61,920 nt of DNA from an uncultured Pelagibacteraceae bacterium (GTDB lineage: Bacteria > Pseudomonadota > Alphaproteobacteria > Pelagibacterales > Pelagibacteraceae): NCBI GenBank assembly GCA_902592675.1, contig CACJFJ010000007.1, forward strand, positions 1 to 61,920, in the 5' to 3' direction. Every line of letters starts with the position of its first letter. The first letter of the stretch is position 1. The position numbers were made by a program, and so were the translations under genes. Below the pieces are notes generated by a model. That model was not told the DNA's origin and searched no databases. It saw only the letters and a list, made by a program, of their open reading frames with translations. Below are positions 26,324 through 35,667 of this stretch, piece after piece.

Positions 26324-27655
26324 TTATTTTCCAATGCAAAAATCATTGAAAATACTGCCTAATATCTCCTCTACATCGACTTTACCGACAATCATACCTA
26401 ATTGTCTTGTAGCTAACCTTAGATCCTCAGCAGCTTTATCAAAATCTTTTTGATCATTTTTGTCTGAAAAATTTTTCAAGTGTTCAACACACTGTATCAA
26501 ATGTTGCCTATGCCTCTCTCTTGTAATTAAAATATCCTCCTCAGATATAAACTTGTTTTGTAAGTTGTTTTTTATTTTAGAAATTAGTTTATCTATATTT
26601 AAATTATCTTTAAGTGAAATCAAAACATGGTTAAATTTAGAAACCTCTGGATTTAGTTCTTCCTTTAAGAGATCTGATTTGTTGATAACCAAAATTGCAT
26701 CTTTTTTTAATAAATCATTCAAAAATCGGCTAAAATCAACATTTTTAGCATCAATTACAACCAACTTTAAATCAGCATTTTCAGCTTTTTTTAAAGATAA
26801 CTTAATTCCTTTTTGTTCAATTTCATCTTTAGAATCTCTTATACCTGCAGTATCAGAAATTATAACAGGGTAACCGTCTATGTTTAAATGTGTTTCAATA
26901 ACATCTCTTGTAGTACCAGCAATCTCAGAAACAATAGCGACATCTCTATTTGATAAATTGTTAAGTAAACTCGACTTCCCTGCATTTGTTGGACCTATAA
27001 TAGCAATTTTAAAACCTTCCCTAATAATTTCTCCCACTTTCTGGTCATCTAAAATTTTTTTTATTTCATTCTTCACATCTGAAGTGTCTTTTTTTATTTG
27101 TTTAATGTTTTCATCTGGTAGGTCCTCCTCGGGAAAATCTATTTTAGCTTCGACAAAAGATAAAATTTTTAGTAATTTTTCTCTTAATTGATTAAATTTT
27201 TCTGATGACCTTCCATTCATTATTTTTATTGCTTGAGATCTTTGAATTTCAGTTTCAGCAGATATCAAGTCACCAATGCTCTCGGCTTTAAGTAAATTTA
27301 TTTTTCCATTTTGAAAAGCCAATTTTGTAAACTCTCCAGGTTCTGCAAGTCTGCAACTTTTTATATCTGAAAGAGCATTTAATAGAGATTCGACTACAGC
27401 TTTACCTCCATGAATATGAATTTCGACCATATCTTCGCCAGTGTAGCTCTGTGGCCCAGGAAACCATAAAATTAATCCCTCATCTATTAGCTCAGAAGTG
27501 TTGATATTGTTTATTTTTCGAAGGGTAGCTACTCTTGGCGTTGGTAATTCATGCCTAGTCAATAATTTCAGTACTTTTGAAGAATCCGAGCCTGAAATTC
27601 TTACAACAGCTACCCCGGAGACGCCAGGTCCACTAGATAATGCATAAATTGTCAT
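26324..27655 (-). CDS. mnmE: tRNA modification GTPase MnmE (TrmE)
   Basis: Partner of MnmG in modification of tRNA wobble uridine. Starting at the ATG at 27655 (MTIYALSSGPG, the family's usual start) it has 443 residues; an ATG 18 bases earlier is less likely. The tetrahydrofolate-binding N-domain is followed by helices. The inserted G domain has GPTNAGKSSLLNNL near residue 224, DTAGIRDS near 271 and NKSD near 332. The C-terminal four residues are CIGK, matching the conserved C-[IL/V]-GK end. It is on the minus strand like mnmG but separated from rho by a glycosyltransferase gene. Confidence 0.97.
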   Translation of the reverse strand: MTIYALSSGPGVSGVAVVRISGSDSSKVLKLLTRHELPTPRVATLRKINNINTSELIDEGLILWFPGPQSYTGEDMVEIHIHGGKAVVESLLNALSDIKSCRLAEPGEFTKLAFQNGKINLLKAESIGDLISAETEIQRSQAIKIMNGRSSEKFNQLREKLLKILSFVEAKIDFPEEDLPDENIKQIKKDTSDVKNEIKKILDDQKVGEIIREGFKIAIIGPTNAGKSSLLNNLSNRDVAIVSEIAGTTRDVIETHLNIDGYPVIISDTAGIRDSKDEIEQKGIKLSLKKAENADLKLVVIDAKNVDFSRFLNDLLKKDAILVINKSDLLKEELNPEVSKFNHVLISLKDNLNIDKLISKIKNNLQNKFISEEDILITRERHRQHLIQCVEHLKNFSDKNDQKDFDKAAEDLRLATRQLGMIVGKVDVEEILGSIFNDFCIGK

Positions 27656-27695
27656 AGATAGAGTTAATAACAACTTTTAACAGATAAAAAAATGA

Positions 27696-29381
27696 TTATT
27701 TACTGTCTTTTCTTGTCAAATATTTATCCCAAACGTTTTTTATTATGCTTGAAAATTCTTTTCCAAACAAGTCTGTATCAAACAAGGGTGAATTAATAGC
27801 ATTTTGCCTTAATGAATTCCTTATTTTAGATAAATCTTTTTTTTTACTATTTAATAAAACAGCTTTGGCTACATAATCATCTTCATTCTCTGCGATAAAA
27901 TCTTTAAGACCTAAATTTAGATTAATGCTTTCACCACACCTTGAAACAAAATCTTCCCCTTTTTTTGTCAAGACTGGTACCCCCATCCATATTGACTCAA
28001 AAGAGGTGGTAACACCTGGATATGGAAATGTGTCCAAACTAACATCAATTTCTCTATACATTTTTAAATGATCAATTCTTTCTTTTTTACTTTTTTCAAA
28101 ATTGATACGTTTTATATCAACATTATTTTTTGAAAACTTACCTAAAATTTTATTTTGAGCAATTTCAGCATCTTTTGAAACAGCTTTGATAATTAGTTTA
28201 GCACCTTCAATTTCATTTAATATTTTTGACCATACGTTAATGCATCGATCTGAAATTTTTACTGTATTATTAAAACACCCAAATGTGATATATCCATTTT
28301 TCAAATATGGTAACGAGCTAGGCTCAATTTTTTCATCAAACCCCTTATGACAATTCCATATAGTATCTAATTTTAAAACTTCTTCAGAATATAAATTTTC
28401 CTCACCCTTTTTGATTAGGTTTTTATCAGAAATAATATAATCAATTTCCTTTACCCCTGTTGAGTTAACGTAACCCATCCAAGAAATTTGAATAGGAGAG
28501 GGTTTAAATTTAAAAATAGAAATTCTATTCCTTAAAAAATGTCCAGTTATATCTATTAAAATATTAATTCTTTTTTTTCTTATTAAGTTTGCAGCATCAA
28601 GATCATTTAAATTATGGATATTAACCCACTCATCACAATCTTCTTTCATATTTTGAGAGATATTATCTAATTCGTCTGGGTTTCTTAAATTAAATAATAG
28701 AACTCTGAATTTTTTCCTTCTTAGAGCATCTATTGTACCCTTTAAGAAATAATATACAGAGTGTTCTTTAAAATCAGGGGAAACAAATCCTATCTTTATC
28801 TCATCTGATAAATCTAAATCTACTAATTTTGCTAATTGGTCCTCAGGGACAGCCAAGTTACTTTCGATTTTAGTACAATATTTTAAATAATCCTTTTGGG
28901 AAAAATTAGGGGAATAGTTTAATGAAGATAGATAATGTGATGCGGTTACTCTATTGAGATCATTGTTATCTGCTGTTTCTTTAAATATATTTAGTACTTT
29001 ATCTATCTCTCCCTCAAAGAAATATATTCTTGCTAAAGCTTCATTTATTTTGTGATTATATTTCTTCTTTCTCTCTTCTATCAATTTATTAAGTGCACCA
29101 TCATAATCTCTGAGTTTAACGCATACATTTGCATAATTACAAAGAGCATCTATATAATTTTTGTCTTTATTGTGAGCATCAAGAAATAAATCGCGCGCAC
29201 TAATCCAATCTTTATCTCCATCTTTTTTTCTCAACTTTGATACACCTAGAAGATTTGACAAGAATGCCGACCTTGTTTTTGGATCAGAAATCATCTCAAT
29301 TTCTAACTCCAATTCTGAGAATCTCTGTTCACTATAAAGTTTATGAAGTCTTTTCTTTTGCTCGTTACTAAGCAAAGTCAT
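27696..29381 (-). CDS. TPR-containing GT41 (O-GlcNAc transferase/SPINDLY-like) glycosyltransferase
   Basis: The protein has 561 residues. About residues 1-165 are TPR-like helices (ALCNYANVCVKLRDYDGAL, KINEALARIYFFEGEID). The rest is a GT41-type catalytic region: IKIGFVSPDFKEHSVYYFLK, ILIDITGHFLRNRISIFK, PSPIQISWMGYVNSTG and DVSLDTFPYPGVTTSFES, which are the hallmark motifs of the OGT/SPINDLY family. It may glycosylate proteins or surface polymers; the target is unknown. It stands between rho and mnmE. It is separated from rho by only 4 bases, so it could be co-transcribed with it. Confidence 0.87.
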   Translation of the reverse strand: MTLLSNEQKKRLHKLYSEQRFSELELEIEMISDPKTRSAFLSNLLGVSKLRKKDGDKDWISARDLFLDAHNKDKNYIDALCNYANVCVKLRDYDGALNKLIEERKKKYNHKINEALARIYFFEGEIDKVLNIFKETADNNDLNRVTASHYLSSLNYSPNFSQKDYLKYCTKIESNLAVPEDQLAKLVDLDLSDEIKIGFVSPDFKEHSVYYFLKGTIDALRRKKFRVLLFNLRNPDELDNISQNMKEDCDEWVNIHNLNDLDAANLIRKKRINILIDITGHFLRNRISIFKFKPSPIQISWMGYVNSTGVKEIDYIISDKNLIKKGEENLYSEEVLKLDTIWNCHKGFDEKIEPSSLPYLKNGYITFGCFNNTVKISDRCINVWSKILNEIEGAKLIIKAVSKDAEIAQNKILGKFSKNNVDIKRINFEKSKKERIDHLKMYREIDVSLDTFPYPGVTTSFESIWMGVPVLTKKGEDFVSRCGESINLNLGLKDFIAENEDDYVAKAVLLNSKKKDLSKIRNSLRQNAINSPLFDTDLFGKEFSSIIKNVWDKYLTRKDSK

Positions 29382-29385
29382 TATT

Positions 29386-30654
29386 TTAAGCTGGTTTATT
29401 CATTGAGTTAAAGAATTCAGCATTATTTTTTGTATCTTTTAATTTTGAATTTATAAACTCAATAGCGTCCATGGTTCCCATTGGAGCTATAATTCTTCTT
29501 AAAACATTCATTTTTTGAAGATCATTTTTATCAAATAATAACTCCTCTCTTCTTGTACCTGATTTCGTTATATCAATAGCTGGATATATTCTTTTATCGG
29601 CAATTTTTCTATCTAATACTGTTTCACTATTACCTGTGCCTTTAAACTCCTCAAAAATGACCTCGTCCATTCTACTTCCTGTATCAATTAGAGCCGTAGA
29701 AATAATAGTTAGAGATCCGCCCTCTTCAATGTTTCTTGCTGCACCAAAAAATCTTTTTGGTCTTTGTAATGCATTTGCGTCCACTCCACCTGTCAAAACT
29801 TTTCCTGAACTAGGAATAACAGCATTATATGCTCTTCCAAGCCTAGTTATCGAATCTAATAAAATCACAACATCTTTCTTATGCTCGGTAAGTCTTTTTG
29901 CTTTTTCAATAACCATTTCCGCTACAGCCACGTGTCTTTGAGCTGGTTCATCAAAAGTTGAACTTATTACCTCACCCTTTACTGTCCTTTGCATATCAGT
30001 TACTTCCTCTGGTCGTTCGTCAATTAATAATACTATTAAATAACATTCTGGATAATTCTTAGCGATCGAATTTGCTATACTTTGTAAAATCATTGTTTTT
30101 CCAGCTTTGGGAGGTGAAATAATAATTGATCTTTGTCCTTTACCAATGGGACTTACAAGATCTATTAGTCTTGGAGTCAGGTCTTGTTTCTTTTCAACCT
30201 TCGTTACCTCAACCTCCATAACTAATTGCTTGTCAGGGTACAACGGGGTCAAGTTATCAAAAGCGATCTTATGTCTTGACTTCTCAGGTTCCTCAAAATT
30301 AATTTTGCTAACTTGAAGTAAAGCGAAATATCTTTCTCCCTCTTTGGGTGCTCTGACAGGACCTTCGACTGTATCACCCGTTCTTAGACCAAATTTTCTT
30401 ATTTGGCTGGGGCTAACATAAATATCATCTGGTCCAGGTAAATAATTTGACTCCATTGCTCTTAGAAAACCGAAACCATCTTGAAGTAGTTGAAGAACTC
30501 CCGCTCCTGTAATCTCTTCTTTTTCCGCAACTTTTTTTAAGATAGCAAAGAGAATTTCTTGTTTTCTTAAAGTGCTTGCATTCTCTATACCAAGTTCTTC
30601 TGCCTGGGTAATAAGCTGTTCTGAAGATTTTAATTTTAGTTCTTGTATGTTCAT
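29386..30654 (-). CDS. rho: Transcription termination factor Rho
   Basis: A hexameric RNA helicase that ends transcripts without intrinsic terminators. The 422 residues have the N-terminal helical part, the RNA-binding fold [16 protein letters not shown] near residue 57, and Walker [15 protein letters not shown] near 180. Walker B is [16 protein letters not shown] and the Q loop [18 protein letters not shown] near 293. The protein is normal length (E. coli 419). In this window almost no intrinsic terminators are seen, so Rho is likely the main terminator. It is downstream of hemE-hemH-hemJ on the same strand, with a 62-base gap after hemJ. Confidence 0.97.
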   Translation of the reverse strand: MNIQELKLKSSEQLITQAEELGIENASTLRKQEILFAILKKVAEKEEITGAGVLQLLQDGFGFLRAMESNYLPGPDDIYVSPSQIRKFGLRTGDTVEGPVRAPKEGERYFALLQVSKINFEEPEKSRHKIAFDNLTPLYPDKQLVMEVEVTKVEKKQDLTPRLIDLVSPIGKGQRSIIISPPKAGKTMILQSIANSIAKNYPECYLIVLLIDERPEEVTDMQRTVKGEVISSTFDEPAQRHVAVAEMVIEKAKRLTEHKKDVVILLDSITRLGRAYNAVIPSSGKVLTGGVDANALQRPKRFFGAARNIEEGGSLTIISTALIDTGSRMDEVIFEEFKGTGNSETVLDRKIADKRIYPAIDITKSGTRREELLFDKNDLQKMNVLRRIIAPMGTMDAIEFINSKLKDTKNNAEFFNSMNKPA

Positions 30655-30716
30655 GAGTGTATTATTAAGGACTTAATAATTATCTTAATATATATGTTAA
30701 TATAAAAAATTCAACC

Positions 30717-31151
30717 CTAGATAGGCTTAAATATTACAATAAAAATGATCAAAATAAGCAATAATGTAGGTATTTCATTAATATAACGGTAAAATTTATG
30801 AGAACGTTTATTAATATCTAGTTTGAAAAGTCTTAAAATTCTTCCAAGATAAAAATGATATAAAGTTAAAATAACCACAAAAACTAATTTTAAAATCATC
30901 CATTTTTGTCCTAATTGTTCAAAACCAATTTCATGTATTAATAATAATCCAAATAACCATGATAGAGCCATTGCTGGAGTCATAATGTAAAAAAAAAGTT
31001 TTCTTTCCATTACTTTAAATAAATCGGATACAAGTGGTTTGTCATTATTTTGTGAATGATAAACAAAAATTCTAGGCAAATATAATAAACCAGCCATCCA
31101 AGAAATTACCGCTATTAAATGGAGAGATTTAAATAGTAAGTAAGTATTCAT
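30717..31151 (-). CDS. hemJ: Protoporphyrinogen IX oxidase HemJ
   Basis: Oxidises protoporphyrinogen IX to protoporphyrin IX, the step before ferrochelatase. From the ATG at 31151 it has 144 residues, and a TTG one codon earlier is possible. It is a four-helix membrane protein: SLHLIAVISWMAGLLYLPRIFVYH holds the conserved His, and WMILKLVFVVILTLYHFYLG contains the conserved Lys and His. The gene is downstream of hemE and hemH in one unit with 3-base spacing from hemH. No hemG or hemY is seen, consistent with HemJ being the enzyme used. Confidence 0.92.
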   Translation of the reverse strand: MNTYLLFKSLHLIAVISWMAGLLYLPRIFVYHSQNNDKPLVSDLFKVMERKLFFYIMTPAMALSWLFGLLLIHEIGFEQLGQKWMILKLVFVVILTLYHFYLGRILRLFKLDINKRSHKFYRYINEIPTLLLILIIFIVIFKPI

Positions 31152-31154
31152 CAA

Positions 31155-32150
31155 TTATACGCTTTTTTGAATTAATGATTTGAACAGAGCTATATGGTCG
31201 TCATTATCATTTAAGCATGGCACCATATCAAAATTTTCACCACCAGAATCTAGGAAGCTTTCCTTGCCTTGGATAAGAATTTCCTCCAAAGTCTCAACAC
31301 AATCTGAGGAAAAACCCGGGCATATCGCAAGTATATTCTTTTTGCCTTCTTTTGGTAATTTTTCTAAAGTTTTATCTGTGTAAGGTTCAAGCCATTTTTG
31401 AGGGCCAAATCTTGACTGAAATGTTGTTTTTATTTCTATTGAATTAAATTTTTCTGAAATTAGTCTTGTGGTTTTTTGACAATAACAATGATACGGATCT
31501 CCTTTATCAAAATATTTTTGTGGTATACCATGATAAGAAGCTAATATTAAATCTGGTTTCCAATTAATTTCCTTGATCTTCTTATTAAGAGAATTTACCA
31601 AGGCATCTATGTACAAAGGATGTGACTCATAATGTGGAATTATTTTTATAGATGGTTGCCATCTCATTTTCATAAGAGTCCTGTAAACTTCGTCACACAC
31701 GGTTGCTGTTGTTGCTGCGGCATATTGAGGATATAGGGGGAGTATAATTAAGTTTTCACACCCTTTATCTTGTAGGCCTTTTATTTTACTTTTTATACTT
31801 GGGTTTCCGTACCTCATAGCGTAATCAACAATTAAGTTCTCTTCAGATATCAAATTTGATAATTTCTTAGCTTGCTGCCGAGTGTAGTAAAGCAAAGGAG
31901 AAATGTTCTCTTCTTTCATCCAAATTTCTTTATAAGCTTTTGCGGTCTTTGATGGTCTAAAGTTTAAAATAAATAAATTTAAAATTGGTTGCCAAATTAA
32001 CGGGTTTACTTCTATAACTCTTCTGTCCGAAAGAAATTCTTTTAAATATTTTCTTATATCAAACCAATTTGTTGAATCTGGCGTACCTAGATTGATTATC
32101 AAAACGCCTGTTTTTCCAAATTTAATAGGGGGATGATTATTGTTTATCAT
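31155..32150 (-). CDS. hemH: Ferrochelatase HemH
   Basis: Inserts ferrous iron into protoporphyrin IX, the last step of heme synthesis. The 331 residues start GVLIINLGTPDSTNW (the family opening), have LSDRRVIEVNPLIWQP near residue 40, ILPLYPQYAAATTATV near 138 and the active-site His in LASYHGIPQKYFDKGDPYHCYC near 199. Near 275 AICPGFSSDCVETLEEI carries the conserved Glu. It stands directly after hemE (no gap) and 3 bases before hemJ, so the three heme genes form one unit reading away from the predicted origin. Confidence 0.97.
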   Translation of the reverse strand: MINNNHPPIKFGKTGVLIINLGTPDSTNWFDIRKYLKEFLSDRRVIEVNPLIWQPILNLFILNFRPSKTAKAYKEIWMKEENISPLLYYTRQQAKKLSNLISEENLIVDYAMRYGNPSIKSKIKGLQDKGCENLIILPLYPQYAAATTATVCDEVYRTLMKMRWQPSIKIIPHYESHPLYIDALVNSLNKKIKEINWKPDLILASYHGIPQKYFDKGDPYHCYCQKTTRLISEKFNSIEIKTTFQSRFGPQKWLEPYTDKTLEKLPKEGKKNILAICPGFSSDCVETLEEILIQGKESFLDSGGENFDMVPCLNDNDDHIALFKSLIQKSV

Positions 32151-33152
32151 TTAATAATCTTTTACAATTTTCACTAAATCCTCAACCATTGAGGGCTTTG
32201 TTTCAGGCAGTATACCATGACCTAGATTAAATATATAAGGGTGATCTTTGAATACATCTAAATATTTACTGCTTTCTTTTTTCAAATTATCATAATCTGT
32301 TAAAAGAACTTTAGGGTCTAGTCCTCCTTGAACCGGTATATTAATAGCTTCACAAATTTTCTTAGGGTCCACATTGTAATCAATACTTATTACATCGGGT
32401 TTTACACTATCACAAAATTTTTTGTAATCTTTTATACCTCTAGGGAAACAAATTACTGGTACATTAAAAGATTTAGTGAAATTTACTAAATTTAAAGTGG
32501 GATTATAAATATAAAAAGATAAGTCTTTTTCATCAACTAATCCCGCCCAACTATCAAATATTTGAATAACATCAGCTCCGTTCTCAATTTGTTTTTTTAT
32601 GTGTAATTTTAAAAATTTTTCTATGAGTGTAAGTAGTTTTATTATTAATGGTTTATCATTGAAAAAATGTATCTTTAAGTGTTGTTTAGGTGATTGTTTA
32701 TTAAGCATATATACAAGTATTGTCCAAGGAGCACCAACAAATCCAATTGTGCTTTTTTTATCCGTGAATTTACTTTTACTTACAATGTTTATTGCTTCAT
32801 AAATAGGATTAAGTTTTTCAATAAAATCATCTTCATGTAAATTCGTGGCTTCATTTACATTTAAATCACCCAATAGGGGACCAAAGTCTTTTTTAAAAGT
32901 AACACTTTGATTAAGACCATAAGGTAGCATCAATATATCTGAAAAAATGATTGCAGCATCTAAATTAAATCTTTTGAGTGGCTGTAGAGTTATTTCGGAA
33001 GATAAATCTTTATTTAGACATAGTTTAATAAAATCAGTATTTAACTTTCTTATTTCTCTAAATTCAGGTAGATATCGTCCAGCCTGTCTCATTATCCAAA
33101 TTGGATTTATAACTGTTGATTTATTAACTATTACTTCCTTAAGTAGTGACAT
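32151..33152 (-). CDS. hemE: Uroporphyrinogen decarboxylase HemE
   Basis: Decarboxylates uroporphyrinogen III to coproporphyrinogen III. The 333 residues contain PIWIMRQAGRYLPEFR near residue 17 (the signature RQAGRYxPE) and FSDILMLPYGLN near 70 with the catalytic Asp. Further in are VIQIFDSWAG near 199 and GLDPKVLL near 285, as expected. It borders the predicted replication origin: in Caulobacter and Rickettsia hemE also flanks the origin. Its start at 33152 is the left edge of the 281-base origin-like spacer. Confidence 0.97.
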   Translation of the reverse strand: MSLLKEVIVNKSTVINPIWIMRQAGRYLPEFREIRKLNTDFIKLCLNKDLSSEITLQPLKRFNLDAAIIFSDILMLPYGLNQSVTFKKDFGPLLGDLNVNEATNLHEDDFIEKLNPIYEAINIVSKSKFTDKKSTIGFVGAPWTILVYMLNKQSPKQHLKIHFFNDKPLIIKLLTLIEKFLKLHIKKQIENGADVIQIFDSWAGLVDEKDLSFYIYNPTLNLVNFTKSFNVPVICFPRGIKDYKKFCDSVKPDVISIDYNVDPKKICEAINIPVQGGLDPKVLLTDYDNLKKESSKYLDVFKDHPYIFNLGHGILPETKPSMVEDLVKIVKDY

Positions 33153-33433
33153 ATATTAAATTAAATATATAAGATTGTATTATTAGTATATCCTGTGAAT
33201 TATGATGATTAAATTTTACTAACATTTTATAAACTATTTGTTAACATTTAGACTTAAAAATTTATTAGATATATAAGTAAAATTGAAGCTTATAAACATA
33301 TGAAAAAAGTATATAGAAAATTTATAAACATGTTTAAAAATGTGAATAAAAGCCCTTTTTTACAACAAAATTTAAAAAATACTAATATTGATGATTAAGT
33401 CATTAATTATACATATTTACCAACATTTAATAC
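33153..33433. other. Predicted chromosomal replication origin (oriC)
   Basis: A 281-base gap, the longest in the window, very AT-rich even for this genome. It lies between hemE and the ppsR-like gene, the location of the Caulobacter origin. DnaA-box-like nine-mers include TTATAAACA at 33290-33298 and 33322-33330. TTATTCACA occurs on the minus strand at 33341-33349, and one-mismatch relatives lie at 33194-33202 and 33227-33235. The flanking genes diverge from it on both sides, and parAB with parS are 9 to 11 kb away. I see no gene in it. Confidence 0.72.
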
Positions 33434-34258
33434 ATGGAAAGTAACTATCAAATTTATTTAATATCAGATTCTACTGGTGAAACCCTAGATAGAATTTTTT
33501 TGGCCATAAAAGCTCAATTTAAAAATATCAATTATAAAATTTACACTTATTCATTTACTAGAACCGAAAACCAAATTTTAAAAATTTTATCCGAAGCTGA
33601 AAAACAATCTAAACCTATAATATTATATTCAATTGTAGACAGTAGCTTAGCCAAATATCTTGCTAATACTAGCAATGATAAACAAATTCCATGTTTTGGT
33701 GTTCTTGGTGATTTAATATTAAGTTTTTCAAAATTGTTAAATCAAAAAGCATCTCATCAGCCAAGCGGTCAGCATGAATTAAATGAAGAATACTATAAAA
33801 GAATTGCAGCAATTCAGTTTACAATGAACCATGACGACGGAAACTTATTAAAGGAAATTAATAAATCTGATATTATTTTATTAGGAGTTAGCAGAACAAG
33901 CAAAACACCAACAGCAATTTATCTTGCTAATAAAGGTTTTAAGACATCAAACATACCCTTAGTAAATGAAAATTCTATACCGGAAACACTTAAAGAGAAT
34001 CCTAGATTAGCATGTGTAATCGGCCTTAACACGGAGCCAGAAAGGTTAGCAGATATTCGTAAAAATAGATTAAACTCATTAAAAAAGAATGAAGGCACAT
34101 CATACACAGACCTTGAAAAAATTACTAAGGAAGTCGAAGATGCCAAAAAAACCTTTAAAAAATATAAATGGCCAACTATTGATGTTACAAGAAAGTCAGT
34201 AGAGGAAACTGCTGCCTCAATAATAAAAATTTACGAAATTTATAAAAAAAATGTTTAA
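33434..34258 (+). CDS. PEP synthase/PPDK regulatory protein (DUF299, PpsR-like kinase/phosphotransferase)
   Basis: A bifunctional kinase and pyrophosphorylase family that switches phosphoenolpyruvate synthase or pyruvate phosphate dikinase on and off. The 274 residues start YQIYLISDSTGETLDRI (family opening) and have the P-loop-like ADP site GVSRTSKTPTAIYLA near residue 156. HQPSGQHELNEEYYKRI near 112 is also typical. The target enzyme is not in this window. Its position on the right side of the origin-like spacer, opposite hemE, is the one seen in Caulobacter. It overlaps maf by 8 bases. Confidence 0.92.
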   Translation: MESNYQIYLISDSTGETLDRIFLAIKAQFKNINYKIYTYSFTRTENQILKILSEAEKQSKPIILYSIVDSSLAKYLANTSNDKQIPCFGVLGDLILSFSKLLNQKASHQPSGQHELNEEYYKRIAAIQFTMNHDDGNLLKEINKSDIILLGVSRTSKTPTAIYLANKGFKTSNIPLVNENSIPETLKENPRLACVIGLNTEPERLADIRKNRLNSLKKNEGTSYTDLEKITKEVEDAKKTFKKYKWPTIDVTRKSVEETAASIIKIYEIYKKNV

Positions 34259-34832
34259 AATTGTACTTGCTTCAAAAAGTAAAGTAAGAAAAGAAATACT
34301 TGATCAGAATAATATTTTAAGCAGTGTGATCCCATCAAATGTTGACGAAGATTCTATTAAAGAAAGTTTAACAAATCAAAAAGCATCTCCAGAGACAATT
34401 TCGATTAAATTAGCAGAACTAAAAGCTAATAAAGTAAGCTTAAATAATAAGGGATTAGTTTTAGGAGCTGATAGCGTGATAGATTTAAATGGTAGCATTA
34501 TATCTAAACCAAGCAACAGAGTTGAAGCACTCAACATTTTGAAATCACTTAATAATAAATCACATTACTTAATAAGTTCAGTGTGTATATCCAAAGACGG
34601 TAATATGATTTGGAAATATTCTGAAAAAGCAAGATTAACAATGAAAAATTTTTCTGATGAAGAATTAAAAACATATTTATCCAAAATATCGGATGAAAAT
34701 TTATATGCTTACAATGTTTATCAAATTGAAGGTGAAGGAAAAAAATTATTTTCAGATATAAAAGGAGACGAAAATACCATAATGGGCCTTCCAATTGACA
34801 AAATTAAGGATTATCTAAAAAATTATGAATAA
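34251..34832 (+). CDS. maf: Maf-family nucleoside triphosphate pyrophosphatase
   Basis: House-cleaning enzyme that hydrolyses modified or canonical nucleoside triphosphates. The 193 residues start IVLASKSKVRKEIL (usually LASxSPRR), have the KANKVSLNN region near residue 60 and GLVLGADSVIDLNGSIISKPSN near 69 with the catalytic Asp. NVYQIEGEGKKLFSDIKGD is near 156 (usually AGxYxIxGxG) and IMGLPIDKI near 179. The substrate subclass (dTTP/UTP or m7GTP type) cannot be assigned. It overlaps its neighbours by 8 bases on each side. Confidence 0.9.
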   Translation: MFKIVLASKSKVRKEILDQNNILSSVIPSNVDEDSIKESLTNQKASPETISIKLAELKANKVSLNNKGLVLGADSVIDLNGSIISKPSNRVEALNILKSLNNKSHYLISSVCISKDGNMIWKYSEKARLTMKNFSDEELKTYLSKISDENLYAYNVYQIEGEGKKLFSDIKGDENTIMGLPIDKIKDYLKNYE

Positions 34833-35667
34833 ATATTTAGTAATTGGTAATCCAATAGCTCATTCTTTATCCCCACTTCTACATAATTATTGGTTTAAAA
34901 AATATGGATTTTTTGACTCAATTTATGAAAAGAAAAAAGTAGAGAAGGGTGATCTAAAAAAAATAGTTGAACAAATTAAAAAGGAAGAAATAAAAGGTGT
35001 AAATGTAACGGTTCCTTTTAAACGAGAGATATTTAATTATATTGACGCCGCTCCAAACGATGTTCAGTTAACTAAATCTGTAAATACATTAGTTAAAGAA
35101 AATGATAAAGTTGTTGGATACAACACAGATCAACAAGGTTTTGAGATTAGTTTAGAGGAAAATAATTGGTTTTCTAAAAATAAAAAAATTTTAATAATCG
35201 GTGCAGGAGGTGTTACTCCTTCTATTTTATCAAGTTTTATTAAAGTTAATGGAGCTAAAAAAATTTATTTAACCAACCGGACACGAGAAAAAGCAGAAGA
35301 GTTAAAAAAATTATGGGATATAGCACTTGGTATTTTTCAAATGAAAGAAGATTCTATAGAAATTATTGATTGGGAGAAAAAATGTGAGTTATGTGATTTG
35401 GTCATAAACACAACCAGTGTCGGTTTGACAAAAGATGAAAAAATTAATTTTGATTTTAGCGATTATAATAATAAAAAAGAAGTGTTGTTTTACGATCTAA
35501 TTTACAACCCTAGAGAAACAAATTTTCTTAAGGAGGCAAAAATTAGGGGAAACAAAACCATGAATGGAAAAATGATGTTTTTATGGCAAGCGCATTTAGC
35601 TTTCAAAATGTGGACAGGTGTTAGCCCTAAAATTGATGATGAAGTAATTAAATTATTGGATCAATGA
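34825..35667 (+). CDS. aroE: Shikimate dehydrogenase AroE
   Basis: Reduces 3-dehydroshikimate to shikimate with NADPH in aromatic amino acid synthesis. The 280 residues start VIGNPIAHSLSPLLHN, the shikimate-binding motif with two Ser. GVNVTVPFKREIF near residue 57 holds the catalytic Lys and NTDQQGF near 99 the Asp. The nucleotide-binding loop IIGAGGVTPSIL is near 124. NGKMMFLWQAHLAFKMWTG near 247 closes the domain. It overlaps maf by 8 bases and coaE by 4. Confidence 0.95.
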   Translation: MNKYLVIGNPIAHSLSPLLHNYWFKKYGFFDSIYEKKKVEKGDLKKIVEQIKKEEIKGVNVTVPFKREIFNYIDAAPNDVQLTKSVNTLVKENDKVVGYNTDQQGFEISLEENNWFSKNKKILIIGAGGVTPSILSSFIKVNGAKKIYLTNRTREKAEELKKLWDIALGIFQMKEDSIEIIDWEKKCELCDLVINTTSVGLTKDEKINFDFSDYNNKKEVLFYDLIYNPRETNFLKEAKIRGNKTMNGKMMFLWQAHLAFKMWTGVSPKIDDEVIKLLDQ

